Assembly: GCF_000006565.2 (NCBI RefSeq)
Contig: NC_031477.1
Location: 326,669 to 390,668, forward strand
DNA: 64,000 nt
Reading direction: 5' to 3'
DNA from: Toxoplasma gondii ME49
Lineage: Eukaryota > Apicomplexa > Conoidasida > Eucoccidiorida > Sarcocystidae
In this document: piece by piece, positions 1-12,700 of the stretch
Layout of the letters: each line of letters starts with the position of its first letter
Numbering within the stretch: the stretch's first letter is position 1
The notes under the pieces: generated by a model
Seen by the model: the letters and a program-made list of their open reading frames with translations, nothing else
Database searches by the model: none
Told to the model about the DNA's origin: nothing
Program-made: the position numbers and the translations under genes

Positions 1-1463
1 CAGAGGGCAACCAAGAAAGGCGGACAAGCGAGACAGCCTCGTCTCTCGCTGTTCTGCGAGATACGAAAAAAAAGATGGAGAAGGAGACGCGAGGAAAAAG
101 AGGCGAGGAGAGAAGAAACGAGGCGGGGAGAAGAGAAGAGAAGTACACGAAGAAAGGAGAAAAGAAGAGGGAACGAGAGGAGAAGAAGAGAAAATAAGAA
201 GAGAAGAAAAACGACGACGACTTCAGCTGTTTTTCTCTGGGTCTTGCCGGAGAGAGGAGAGACACGCCTAAGGTCGTCTCCCGTTTTCTCGTCGTTTTTC
301 CTCCTCTCTCTGTTCGATTGTGGACCTAGTCTCTCCTCACACACTGTTCATCTTGAAACCGGTTCCAGAAATTCTTCTGCTGTTCTTCTCTCGGCGTCGG
401 TTTCCCCTTTTTTTCTGTCGCCTCTCCGTCGTGCGTTTCTCCTCTTTTCTCTCCGCCGTTCCACTGGCAGAAGGGTCGGTGCAGAAAGAAGCCGCCAACG
501 AAAAACTTTTTTTCTTTTTCCGTTTTTGTCTTTTTCACCACTCACGCCGAGCCTCCACACTCGCGGCGGCCGGTCGCGTTGCCCAGACACTGTCGCCGGG
601 GAAAAACTTCGCGGGAGGCGTTCCTTGGCGTTTGGCTTTACGACGAGGAAGAAAGAGGAAAACGAACGTGGAGAGGGAGAAAACGAGGAAAAGGCGCGAC
701 AAAAAAGAAGACAAGAAAGGCGGCGCGGCCTCACGCCAGTTCCGAGAAAAAACGCGCGTAGAGCACACAGCGAGGTCGGGGATCGAAGCGAGAGAGGCCG
801 CTTTTTTGCACACCGTGAAGGCGCGAAGAGGCTGTCGCAATTGAGCGCCAGGGAAAGTCGACAAGAATGGACGAGCAACGGGTGAAAGACCGCGAAGTGT
901 AAGTCTTTCAAAACCAGCGAGGAAAACGATGCTGTTTTCGTCGAGCGATGAGAGGCAGACGACCCCAAAGGCAGTGAGAGAAGAGAGAGGAGAGAGAGAA
1001 CAAGACACGCAGAACCAGGTTGTCGTCTTTTGAGTGCGGTTGAGGCGCAGGAAGTTGCGCATCCCTCTCTCTTCTTTTTTCTTTCGCTTCTTCTCTCTTC
1101 GTTGCTCTTCTGCTTCTCTTGGGTGTCATTGAAACGTCCTTCCTCAACGCACACGCAAGCTCCCTTGTACTTTTCTACGAGTTGATCATTGTGACGGATG
1201 CGAAAACCGTCGCTGGGGACTCGACGGAGGACTCACGACTTCCACGCGAAGTGCGCATCCTTTCTCCCTGACTACCTACGAGCTCCGAAGCGAAGAGCGC
1301 CTTCCTGGAAACAAGACTTTTTTTATCCTGAGGCGAGGAGGAGACAGCGGAGCGTTCGCCGGCGTCCAACACCCAGCTAGCGATCCTTTTCTCGCCTCCC
1401 CGAGTACGCGAACCTGGCGCCTCGAAGCAGAGACTCAACCCTGACGTTCTTCAACTCTTCAAG
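1..1463. other. Upstream region of ETF-beta, no gene recognised
   Basis: The first 240 bases are strongly purine-rich (GA-rich) on the plus strand. They are followed by pyrimidine-rich sequence at about 290-560 and mixed sequence to the ETF-beta start at 1464. Open frames here (for example 244-885 plus and 348-1154 minus) consist of Arg/Lys/Ser/Phe-rich low-complexity translation and overlap each other on both strands, so I do not call them genes. The last part probably holds the ETF-beta promoter and 5' leader, but I see no specific site that I can support. Confidence 0.5.
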
Positions 1464-1685
1464 ATGAAAGGCGTTCTCGACACTGCTGTCGTATGCGTCA
1501 AGAGGACTCTCGACTACGCCGTGAAGCCTCGCGTCCAGGCAGGCGCAACGACGATGCAGACGGAAGGACTCAAGCACTCCATCAATCCCTTCTGCGAAAT
1601 AGCTGTCGAAGAGGTCAGACACAAATAGGCAAACAAATATACACACATTTATTTTCCAACACAAATTGACAGCTACAGCTACATA

Positions 1686-1721
<36 letters not shown>

Positions 1722-2196
1722 AATACATAAATACATACATGTACGTATATGTATATATGTATGTATGTATGCATGTATGTATTTGTTTATTTGTTTATTT
1801 ATTTATAATGGGTGCTGAGCCGTCCGTTCGTGTCAGGTCCGATCTCCTGTCTCGATCGAAAAACACAGAGGTCTGGCGGGAGGGGGGCAACTGCCGTCTC
1901 AGGCACTACAGCAAAAGCCAGCATCCGAAATGCAGACAGATTTCATGAGCCTGAGCGACTGCGGGAGTCGATTATAGACAAGACAATCTTCTGCTCAACG
2001 GGGAGTGTCAGTGGAGAGCGTGACGCAAATGGCAGCATTACGACGGAAGAAGTCAAGGGAAGGCAAAAGAATGTTTTCTGCGGCTTTTTTGCTGGCCTTG
2101 TGACTACGCATACAAATACACGCCGATGTCCATGTCCTCTTGTCTATTCATACGTATACAGACCTGCTGCGTACATACACACAATTATATATATAC

Positions 2197-2241
<45 letters not shown>

Positions 2242-5200
2242 TGGGCAGAGATGGGGAGATAGATAGCTGTAGAAAGACACAGAGAGATAGACAGATACAG
2301 GTAGGCAGAGATGTAGATATGAATCGATGTAGGTAGGCATGGAGAGATGGATAGAGAGATATTTATAGGTGGAGAGATATTTATAGCAAGATAGATCGAT
2401 TATTTGTAGGAAGGTAGATAGATAGATATAGGTAGAGAGAGAGATATTCATAGGTAGACAGATCAATATAGGTAGGGATATAGATGGATGTAGGTACGTA
2501 GATAGACAGATAGATTAGTGCTCTTTTATATGCATTCATCTGCATTTATAGAATTGTACGTGTATGGATATTTATATATTTTCAAATATATGCACATATA
2601 TCAATCCCAACTTCGGCAGCCGACATCTGTGAGGGGCTGTTGAATTTCGTTGCACAGGAGAGAGGAGCAGAAAAACAGATGAACAGAGTAGGTATTGCGT
2701 CCTGATGAACATCCATGCTTTCACTGGTTGGCGACTGTCGACGTGACTGTTCCGTTTGTGTTTCTTCTTTCATTTCTAGGAATTTTTCTTCTCTTTCAGG
2801 CGATGCCACCTACGCACCGGTGCTCTTATTTCTGTTCTCAATCCTCATTTGTCGTGCCTTGTTCCTTTTTTTTCCATCCCTTCTCTCTGTGTCCTCCTCT
2901 GCTGCCTCCTCCTTTGAACATGTCTTTTCTCTGATCACCTTTCTTCTCTCTTTCCGCCTCGTGCATCTTTCATCACCCATACAGTCTCACGTCTTGTTCC
3001 TCTTTTCCAATTGACATTTCGTCTCCTCTTTCCTCTTGTTTCTTGCGTCCTTCTTCTCCCTCTTCTTCCTCTCCGCTGTTCTCTCTCTTTCTTCTTTCTC
3101 TCTCTTCGTCTTTCGCGTCTTTCTCTCCTTCCTCTCTGTCCGAGTTTTTCTTACGGCCTTTTCTTTCTTTCTATTTCTTCTCTTCAGGCGGTTCGCCTCA
3201 AAGAGCGCAACGTCGTTAGGCGCGTCGTCGCCGTCTCTGTGGGAGGACCAGGCGCAGTTCAGTAGGACTTTTTACTTGTCACGGTTTCTGGCTAGGTTTT
3301 GCCTTTGCTTGGTGTGCCTGCGACTTTCATCTCCCTCGTTGTCTATCTCGTTCGTTCTTTCATTGTCTTTCGTCCTTCACACCGCGTTTTGTGGCTTCAG
3401 CTCTTCTCTTCAACAAGCGTTTGCTTTGTACCTTTGCTGTCCTACGTCGATAGACGCGCGTCCGTCAGTCATCGTCTCTCTGATCTCTTCACGGTTTCTT
3501 CTGGACGACTCTAGCCATCTGCTTGGTTCTCCTCGTTCTCTCCCTTCTGATTTCTCTTGTTGAGTTGCGTGCGTCCTTCTTAACTTCCCAGCTGCTTTTT
3601 CCAGCTTTGCCTCGACGATGAGAAGCAACGGCTCGTCTCTTGCTCTCTCTCCTTCTCTCTCTTCTCTGCGCTCTCCCTATCGCTCTCTCCTTCTCTCTCT
3701 TCTCTGCGCTCTCCCTATCGCTCTCTCCTTCTCTCTCTTCTCTGCGCTCTCCCTATCGCTCTCTCCTTCTCTCTCTTCTCTGCGCTCTCCCTATCGCTCT
3801 CTCCTTCTCTCTCTTCTCTGCGCTCTCCCTATCGCTCTCTCCTTCTCTCTCTTCTCTGCGCTCTCCCTATCGCTCTCTCCTTCTCTCTCTTCTCTGCGCT
3901 CTCCCTATCGCTCTCTCCTTCTCTCTCTTCTCTGCGCTCTCCCTATCGCTCTCTCCTTCTCTCTCTTCTCTGCGCTCTCCCTATCGCTCTCTCCTTCTCT
4001 CTCTTCTCTGCGCTCTCCCTATCGCTCTCTCCGTCTCTCTCTTCTCTGCGCTCTCCCTATCGCTCTCTCCTTCTCTCTCTTCTCTGCGCTCTCCCTATCG
4101 CTCTCTCCTTCTCTCTCTTCTCTGCGCTCTCCCTATCGCTCTCCCCTTCTCTCTCTTCTCTGCGCTCTCCCTATCGCTCTCTCCTTCTCTCTCTTCTCTG
4201 CGCTCTCCCTATCGCTCTCTCCTTCTCTCTCTTCTCTGCGCTCTCCCTATCGCTCTCTCCTTCTCTCTCTTCTCTGCGCTCTCCCTATCGCTCTCTCCTT
4301 CTCTCTCTTCTCTGCGCTCTCCCTATCGCTCTCTCCTTCTCTCTCTTCTCTGAGCTCTCCCTATCGCTCTCTCCTTCTCTCTCTTCTCTGAGCTCTCCCT
4401 ATCGCTCTCTCCTTCTCTCTCTTCTCTGCGCTCTCCCTATCGCTCTCTCCTTCTCTCTCTTCTCTGCGCTCTCCCTATCGCTCTCTCCTTCTCTCTCTTC
4501 TCTGCGCTCTCCCTATCGCTCTCTCCTTCTCTCTCTTCTCTGCGCTCTCCCTATCGCTCTCTCCTTCTCTCTCTTCTCTGCGCTCTCCCTATCGCTCTCT
4601 CCTTCTCTCTCTTCTCTGCGCTCTCCCTATCGCTCTCTCCTTCTCTCTCCGTTCGTCTGTCTCGCCTCTGCAGTTTGTTATTTTTGCTCTAAGGTTCCTT
4701 TTTCGCTCTCTTGCTGTTTGTCGAAGTTGGGCTGCCGGCCTTGCTTGCTCTCTGTCACAAAGCCGTGGTTGCTCCCGTTTTCTCTCTTGGCTCCTCCAGT
4801 CGCCTCTCGCTTTTTTCTCTCGATGCTGCCTGTTCGCTTTCTATGGCGCATGCGTCTCAGTCAGCAGGAGGATGTGCTCAGACACGCACTGGCGATGGGC
4901 GTAGACGAAGCCGTCCTGATAACGTCTCGTAAGCGACCGACGAGACTACCGGAACAGTCGTCTCACTCAGTCGCTCACGCATGTCACAAGGCGCAAATCG
5001 ATGTGAGAAGCTAAGGCCTCTATTCATACGTATGTAAACAGATCGACAGCAACAGAGGGATTCAGATAGACACAGATGGACACAAGGTGACAATCGCAGA
5101 TAGACAGAGATAGCGTTACATAGATACATAGATGGAGATAGACAGGTCGATAGGTAGACGGATATAGATAGAGAAATAGACAGATATGTATATATGCATG

Positions 5201-8200
5201 TAGACAGGTAGGTGGACAGATATAGATATAGATCAGCAGGTAGATAGATAAGTAGATAGATAGATCTGTGGGTATGTTCATGTGCGTATGGTAATGGAAG
5301 GAAGTCCGGCGTTTGTCTCTCAGGGACCGGAAAAATGTGACGATGTGGGCAGAGGGAGAGGGGAGAGTGAGAAGAAACATTCAGGGGAAACGCCCGTGGT
5401 GCTTTTACTTCAAAAAGTCAAAACAGTCGATCTTCGTGGTGACCCAAAGGTGCAGCGGCGGCAGAGTAGAGAGACAAAAAGAATCTGCATGCATTCACAC
5501 ATGTTGCGCTCGAGGATCTGACTAGAGAGCTGTGATGCTTCGTGTCATGCGGTTACTCAAGTTCTCAAATGCTTTTCGACCGACCTATCGTTCAAGCGCA
5601 TACACCCAGCGAATTGTGGCGACAGACTAAAGAGCACAGCACGATCCTTAGATGAGAAAGATCTGAATCGAGAGGCGGCACAGTGGAAGAAAGAGAAATG
5701 TCACTTTCTTTTCGGACTTTCTTCAGCTTTCAAGCCGGACATTCACCTTCAGCCTCTGCCGACAGCAAAGGTTCTGCGGCGCTTCGTTGAGACTCAGAAC
5801 GCTCAGCTCGTTCTCCTCGGCAAACAGGTGAGTTTGTCTTGCACCGCTGGATGGGCGTTTCTGTTTTTGTCTCCTATTTTCTCTCTGCATCTTCTCTCTC
5901 AAGCCCCCTTCTCGTGTCTCTCCCCCTTTTCCAGCGTTTGCGTGCGTTGACTGCCAAGGCGGTTCCTCTCTTTGCTGAGGTCTCGCTCTCCAGGTTCGAC
6001 TGCTCCTTCTTCGTCTTCTCGTCGGCTTTCGCCGCTCCTCGTCGCCCTCACAGCGCCTGCTAGTGTCGCTTTGCGTCTTTTTCGTTCCTCCTTCTTCTGT
6101 GGGTGTGCGTCCTCAGCTGCTGCGCAAGCGCTAGAGACGCTGACGTACTCGGTTCTCTCCGAGGCCGTCGCGGGTGGCGTTCGTGACTTGTCCGTGTCTC
6201 TTGATTCGCCCAGTCGCCGGGTGCTTCGCCGGGTGCTTCGCCGTGTGCTTCGCGCCGTCTCGGCGGTGTTTCGGAGGTTCATTTCGCATGTTCGAGTCCA
6301 CTTTTCTTCAGTCGATCGACGGAGACAATCGACAAGTTCCTCAACTTCTCGCCGGCCTGCTCGGATGGCCGCAGGCGATCTGCGTGCACCAGCTGGAAGT
6401 CTCTGGAGCCGCAGACGACCCAGCGAAGACGCAAGAAGAAAGGAAACCGATGTTCACGGCTACGCGCGAAGTCGACAGTGCGCTGCAGACGGTGAGGCGA
6501 ACAAGAAGTGGAGGGTGAAGGAGCGCGAAAAAACACAGGACAGGTCAGACTCACACGAAAGGCTCAGCCAGTCGCGAACAGCCAGCCAGAAAGGGAAAAA
6601 CAGGAGTCCGTTTGACCTCAAAAATCCTCGGTGCGGTTCGTCCTCTTGTACTGCTTCTTCTCTTCTTTCTTCTCTTCCTTCGTTTCCGTTTTCCGTCCTT
6701 TTCTCCAGAGCTAGCTTCTTCTTCTAGAGCGAAGGTAACTGTGATGTTCGGATCGCAATGACCTTCAGATAACATCTGAAGGTCGACTCCATGTTAGACG
6801 TTAGAAATATCCTCGTCGCCTCCCGTCATTTGTCTCTCATCTGCGCTTTTTTCCTCTCGTGCTCGGAGTTCCTTGATCCTTTCAACCGAGAAACCAGGCA
6901 AAACGACCTTCCCCTTTTTCTGCATTTTCCTCTCGTGTACAGTGTCTTTCTCCCGTGAGTGTCTCTTCTCTGCGTTCAACTGCATCCAGGGCCGTTCTCT
7001 CTTGGTCTTCCTAGGTTTCGCCTCTCCTTTCATCTCACGACCTTCTTTCTTGCTTTCCTTGTCGTCGCTGATCCCTCAAGGTGCCTTTCTCGTTGCGTGT
7101 CGGTCGATTCTTTCCTGTCGACTCTTGCCTTTTTTTCCTCTGCTCTTTTTTCTCGAATTTCAGGCGCGCTTCGCGCCGCCGGCAGTCGTGAGCTGCGACT
7201 TGCGTCTCAACATGCCGCGATTTGCCACTCTGCCGAATTTAATGAAGGCGAAGAAGAAGAAGATTTCCGTCGTCGCTGCGGAGACCCTCGTCAGTAAGAA
7301 ACGTGGAGAGTGACGGAAATCGATCGTCCAGAAACTGCTTGTGCTGAGGTGTAGAGGAAAGGAGCACCCGGGTGAGGAAAGGTGCAGCTGCGCTCGAGAG
7401 AAAAGAGATCGAAGAACCTTCCAAGAAATCTCCATTTCTCCAAGGTAAAGAGGAAAGGAGACACGCGAGAGAAAGCCCTCTGCGCATGACGATGCGGCGG
7501 TGGCAACTCCGCTCGTGCGTCACCACCGGAAAGGACGAGAAAAGACAGTCCGCGCAGAGCGAACAGAGAGGCAGAAAAAGCAAGCGAAGGAGGAGACGAA
7601 GATGATGAAGAAGAAGAAGGAGAGGATGAAGGATAAGAAGAGTGAGGAGACCAAGCAGTAGAAGGAGAATGAAGACTATGAAGGACGACTGTGACGCGGA
7701 CGCTTGAGTTGCTCGGACGCTTCCTGCGTCTCTGACAGAGGGCAGAAGATCAGGAAAGTGGATTTGTTTTACACCTCGAAGCATGGAGACTACTGAGACA
7801 TGGCAGAAGCCGAGGGGAGGAAGCCTTTTCTTCTCGGTTCCTGTCTCTTCGCTGCTTCTCACAGCTTCCGGCTGCTTCCTTTTCTCGCCTGCCTCTTCGT
7901 TTGTAGGCTTTCTTGCTTCTCACTGTCCTCGCCGTGTGTTCCCTCGTGCGGTCTCCGTCTACCTCAGGTGATTTCTCGGTGGCAGAATCGTCTGCTTTTC
8001 CGTGTTTCTGATTTCCTTGCAGGCGAAGCCGATCTCGCGCCGCGCCTCGAAATTGTCAGGTGAGCTTGTTTCTCTGCGGCGTCTGTTCCGAGGTGAAGGG
8101 CCTGTGCGTCCCTCCTGTCTTTGCCTCACTGATTGTCTCGCGGAGAGTTGGAACGGGTGTCTGTAGAGCGAGTACGCCAAAAGGCCGGCTCTTCTAACGC

Positions 8201-9170
8201 TCGCGGGAAACCAACACACTTGAAGAAGGACGCCATGCGCCTCGCGACACAGTGCTACTCTTGCGTTCTCTCTGTAGACCCTGGGGGATCTGCAGGCGTT
8301 TTATAGGTGTGTAGCGCCTTACACCCGCAACGACTCTTTTTTTGCGCGGACTCTCCGCGGGATGCGAACGCCTCCAGTGGCACAAAATGAAAGGCGTTAC
8401 CGACACTGATTCCTGCACGGTGCAAATGAGGGTGAAGCTACCGATCTGTGGCAACGCCATTAAGGAAGGAGAAAGGATGTCTGCGTAGACAGTTGTTGTC
8501 AGCTGCCGTTTCATTCGACAAACAGGGAACATGTACGCTTCCCCACAGACGGCGGCTAGAGAACACAAAACGATGAAGTTCAAGTGATAACGAACACTGT
8601 TCGCCTTCACGTACATCTGGTATGGTCGATGCAAATGTCTAAAAATAAACAAAACTTCGGAGAGTGCCGTAAGGAAGGCCTCTCGAGAAATTTTCATGTG
8701 AAATTGAAGAGAACTCCAAGTGTGAACAGTTGCCGGTTTAACACACAGGACGAGGCTGGCTGGCTTCTCCGTAATCCCCCGTTGCTGCGTCGGGAGCACA
8801 ATTGAGGAAATCTGAAATTCAGAACGCAGAGAGCCCTCTGAGAGCTCGCAGTCCGCTTGACTGTCGAGTTTCGAATGCTGGAAAGACACATGTTCTTTCG
8901 GGAAATTCGAATTTTCTACCGACACTCGTGTGATAGTGAAACTGCGAGAACCCTCCGTTTTTCTGTGAGTCTTGTCGGGCACCTATCCTCCTGCAGTGTC
9001 GCGACAGAAGCCTTTTGTGTCCGAAAGTCGACATAAATTCGATGCTTCGTGTCTCTGTGTTTTTTGCCAGCATCGCGGAACCTCCGCGGCGTAAACCGGG
9101 GCAGTGGGTGGCGAACGTCGACGAGTTGATTGAAAAGCTGATCACCGAAGCGAAAGTTATTCACTCGTGA
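1464..9170 (+). CDS. ETFB: Electron transfer flavoprotein beta subunit, 8 exons
   Basis: Exons: 1464-1613, 3188-3261, 4861-4928, 5727-5827, 6312-6491, 7164-7293, 8023-8059 and 9071-9170. All introns are GT-AG, the phases agree, and the 840 nt give 279 aa (human ETF-beta is 255). In a mitochondrial heterodimer with ETF-alpha, this family accepts electrons from acyl-CoA and other flavoprotein dehydrogenases and passes them to ETF-ubiquinone oxidoreductase. Visible family blocks are a [13 protein letters not shown] start, [17 protein letters not shown] across exons 1/2, LALxMG-like [10 protein letters not shown] in exon 3, VLLGKQ closing exon 4, LLGWPQ in exon 5, and [20 protein letters not shown] in exon 6. 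The last block is the dehydrogenase-docking loop plus the Lys-rich segment that is methylated in animals. The ATG at 1464 gives the usual family N-terminus with no long presequence. The family signature's GG pair reads SA here. Intron 2 carries a large minisatellite. Identity is very likely from the unbroken collinear match. Confidence 0.93.
1683..2520. repeat. AT, TATG and GATA-type simple repeats in ETF-beta intron 1
   Basis: Intron 1 holds an AT-dinucleotide run at 1683-1720, a TATG/TTTA tetranucleotide stretch at about 1739-1808, and a second AT run at about 2188-2214. This passes directly into a GA run (2215-2240) and then a degenerate GATA/AGATAG array to about 2520. Minus-strand frames across it translate to Tyr/Ile/Leu/Ser strings and are not genes. 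Confidence 0.85.
3643..4651 (+). repeat. 38-bp minisatellite, about 26 tandem copies, in ETF-beta intron 2
   Basis: A pyrimidine-rich 38-bp unit ending in CTCCCTATCG is repeated head to tail about 26 times with very few differences. Visible variants are a CCGTCTC unit near 4030, a CTCCCCTTC unit near 4141, and two adjacent units with TGAGCT in place of TGCGCT (near 4352 and 4390), which suggests a recent unit duplication. Because 38 is not a multiple of 3, three units make a 38-residue peptide repeat in each frame. Long frames (3618-4391 and 3640-4353) result from that and do not represent a gene. Confidence 0.95.
5030..5275. repeat. Degenerate GATA/AGATAG array in ETF-beta intron 3
   Basis: About 245 bp of imperfect GATA, CAGATAG and TAGATAGA units with interspersed ACAGA lie inside intron 3. 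They are similar in composition to the array in intron 1. No coding potential is supported on either strand. Confidence 0.75.
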
Positions 9171-9664
9171 AGAAAGCTAAGGAGGCAGGAAGAACGGCCT
9201 CGACGAGAGAGGGATACACCGGCAGCACGGGAAGGGGGAAAGGCGGGGGAAATAGAGAGGTCGAAAGGCCGAAACGCAGCATTCAAAGATAAAAGCAGGT
9301 GTTTCAGAGAGAAAACCACCGCTTCACGAAACCAGACAGAGGTGGAAAACAGAGTTTCCGATCGCCTCTCACAGCAGTGAGGTGGCAGCCAAGACAGAGA
9401 CAGAGGGAAGGGATCTAGGACTGTGCACCTTCTTCTGAGGTCGCGGACAGCGGGGAAAACTTGATTCGCACATATCTCAACAAAGCGAAGGAAGACAGAC
9501 AAATGCAAAGCTCAGCTCTAGGAAGAGCTGCATAGATACCCTGAATGCAGACTACAGCAGATTCAAAATCTGACCAAGATTTTCGCTGATGTACTGACAC
9601 ATGTCGAGGTGGTGTGGTAGTCCTACAAATCTAAACATAAATCCTGTGGCTTGAATTACTACCC

Positions 9665-9704
<40 letters not shown>

Positions 9705-12700
9705 ACAGCTGCATTGAGACTCCCACTTATGTATACATATATATATATATATATATATGAATATTTGCCACTGGTTTGGGAGGCTGGAAATTCAGGACTG
9801 CATGTCATTTGTCGTTTCACCGTTTGGTGCCGATTTTCATACGTCTCGTGGTCGGCGCACGCAGAACTCAGGCTGCATGTTTTTCGTTTCTTCTCCGTAT
9901 CAACGCGAGGGGCTAGCCGTGAAAAAGCTTCTGTTATTCTACACTTAAAAGAAGCGGCGAATCGGCGATTTTTCCAAGTGTTTTCGTGGGATGCCCTTTG
10001 GGGGTGGAAAGACGCGGAGGACCGGGTCGTGATGGCGGCACGGCCCAGTCGCTTGTTCGGAACTTGAGCAGGTGTTTCGTATCTGTCAACTTGCAAATCT
10101 GTGCGTCCTCTACCGGAACATGTGGGACAGAATGTTTCTATATTTGACGAATGAAATGTAGCCTTTCGAGGATTCACGAGAGTAGCCTGTCGGGTGTTCC
10201 AGAGTCAGTCAGGGGAACTGTCGCCTTTTTTTCTTTTAAGGAACCGAGCCAATGTCAGCACCTTCCGCTGACTCAAGCCGGCAAAAACGCGGAGGAACAA
10301 CGGCGGAACTTTGATGTGTTAACCTTGCGTGGAATCGTGGAATCATATGCATGCTCTTTTTCGAATTCAGCGTGGACTCTGTGTGAACTTGCGTAGCACT
10401 CCGCATTTTTTGAGCTCGAAAGCCCGACGGTCACAGCGTGTACCGTTGCCCTGCCCTGCCGTTAGGACGCCAGTGCTAATGAGCACAGCTTCCAAGCAAC
10501 ATGAACGCCAGTAGGACACTGAAATTCAACGCTTTCAGCGTGGTGAAAGTGGGCCTGAAGAGACGGGCACCAACAACAATTGCGCATCTCCACAGGTCTC
10601 CTCTAGAGCTTCGCTTCCTGTCCCAACCGCTGTTCAGGCGAACTTTTCCACGGGCGAAAACACAGATCTCTTGCTCCTTTTACCTGAGGAAATATCGATG
10701 GAGGCCGGCCGTTCTAAGTGCCGCGAGGGCGGCACAGTTGACAAGTTCAAGAAGAAAGTCGAAGCGCTGACAAAGCAAAAACCGAAGCCACGCTTTCTCA
10801 GATGCCGCTTTTTAGATGTTGTGCGGCGCTTCAGGTCTCTCCATGCGGCACACAGAGTCTCTTGTTTCTTGCGAACTCTGCCTCGCTTGGAACACTCGAG
10901 CCTGTTGCCGTACTAGGGACGACGGCGGGATTCGCTGCCTTTCTTTGAAGCTCTACACAGTTCGCAGAAGGTCGCAAGTCGCTGCTTCTAACCCCCAGGT
11001 GTCTTTATTTCACCATTTTGTGTTTTATTCCCCTTATTCAACTGGAAGGAATGCAATCAAGCGCTGGGTTTCCTTCTTTCGTCCTTCCGCATTTCTGCAC
11101 GAAGACCGTCAAGATCGAAAGTAGTCGAACTCGCCGTATGCACACTCTAGGAAAGAGTGGTGTGCAGAACCGTAGATATCTCACTTGACGATGTGTAGCA
11201 GGGATTCTCGCTTCAGTTATTATCTGATCGGCGTCGTATGCGGAAGAGCTTGCATCCTTTTATGTGTGAGGGCAGAGCTTTTAGAGCGACGTGACCCCAG
11301 CGTTGACGCGTCGTCGTTTGACCAGGGTGCTCTAAAGCTGAATTCACCTTCCAGCTTTGCTTTCTTGAGTCCACCTGGGGAAACCGCGCATGCAAGGTTT
11401 GACGAAGCAACAACAGCAGCAAACGCACCCGTGAGAAACTCTGGCAAATGCGGCCGTGGAAGGAGGCTTCTTCATCTAAGAGTCGGTCGAAAGCGAAATG
11501 CGGTCTTACCACCCTTCTGTTAGTATCAGAGGCGAAGGATTTTTCCTTCCCTGCCTTACTTTTTTCTGTGCTGTGCGTCCGGCTCATCCGAGCGATGAGA
11601 GGCTCCAAGCTCTTACCAGTGAAGGGGACTCTGGGTTTCCCTGCAATTTTAGATCGAGGCCTCGGCAGATCGCCTGGGCACATTCTCCGCTCCTCGGGAC
11701 TCGCCGAGTTGCATGACACACACAGGCGTCGCAGGAAGGAAACCGGAAGGCCGCCCCACTCGCTGGGAAGAAACCTGCGGAGACGAGGAAAACCGAAGTC
11801 GCCTCACAGGAAAGGCAACTGAGTCCGCGTCCACGGTCACTTGTTGTCCAGCTCCTCAAAAGCCAGACTCGACTCCGAAAAAATTCGGATGATTCGTCTT
11901 ATATTCGGAGTCTCCCAGGGGGCGCTCGGAGGTCTGTGTCTGAGCGGCGGTGCAACACGTGAGAAGCAGGGAGGGAGATAGGCCGGCTTTTCCCTTTCTT
12001 TGCAGGTCTGCTAGCTTGGCGACGACGAGGAAACAGCCGCGGTGTAGGGAATCGGAAAAACGGGGGAATTCGGGGAGTTTACGCGGCAGGAAAATCACCA
12101 GTGCTCTGTGTGTGTATGTGCATAAACCGTCGCCTTTCTTCGCGCGCCGACAAGGCAAACACCGTGAACCAAGCGGAGCACACGGCGCTGTCGGATTTCT
12201 ATTTTCAGTCTCTGGCACTCGCAGCTGAACTGTCTAGCTCCTTTGCTTGTGGTTCAGCGAGGCGATTTGCATCAGACAGAAACGAACGCAGGTCCCGTTC
12301 GTCTCCCGTCTTTTGCTTGACTGGACGTCTCTCTACTATGTCCGCTGGAGAGGAAAGACGTCTGCTGTGTGTCTCCTGTCGACCTTTCCAGCGCGTTCTA
12401 GGCGCCTTTCTTTCTCTTTCAATCGACGTCTTTTTCCACCGTCCTTGACAGCGTTCTCGACACTTGATTTGCCTTCTCCTCCCTCTCCAGGTTCCGTTCA
12501 AGACGCTCCTCCACCGGCGGAGGCGCGTTCTGAGGTAGCGCGACGCCACAGCTTTTCACAGGGGCGGCGGTTTCTTCTCGGGGGTGTCTTTCTCTGCAGA
12601 GTCTGCTGACACCGCCCTTCGCGTCCCCCCTTTTCCACTTCTTAGTCGTTTTCCTTCTTCTTCCGGGGAGTCTGCGCTTCTCGCTCTCCTCCCCATCCTT

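Noticed and set aside
3618..4391. A 257-codon plus-strand frame of Leu/Ser/Pro/Arg repeats
   Set aside because: It is only the 38-bp minisatellite read in frame. It lies in an ETF-beta intron and all three frames are equally open.
3643..4651. CRISPR-like regular array
   Set aside because: Units are directly adjacent with no unique spacers, and the context is a eukaryotic intron.
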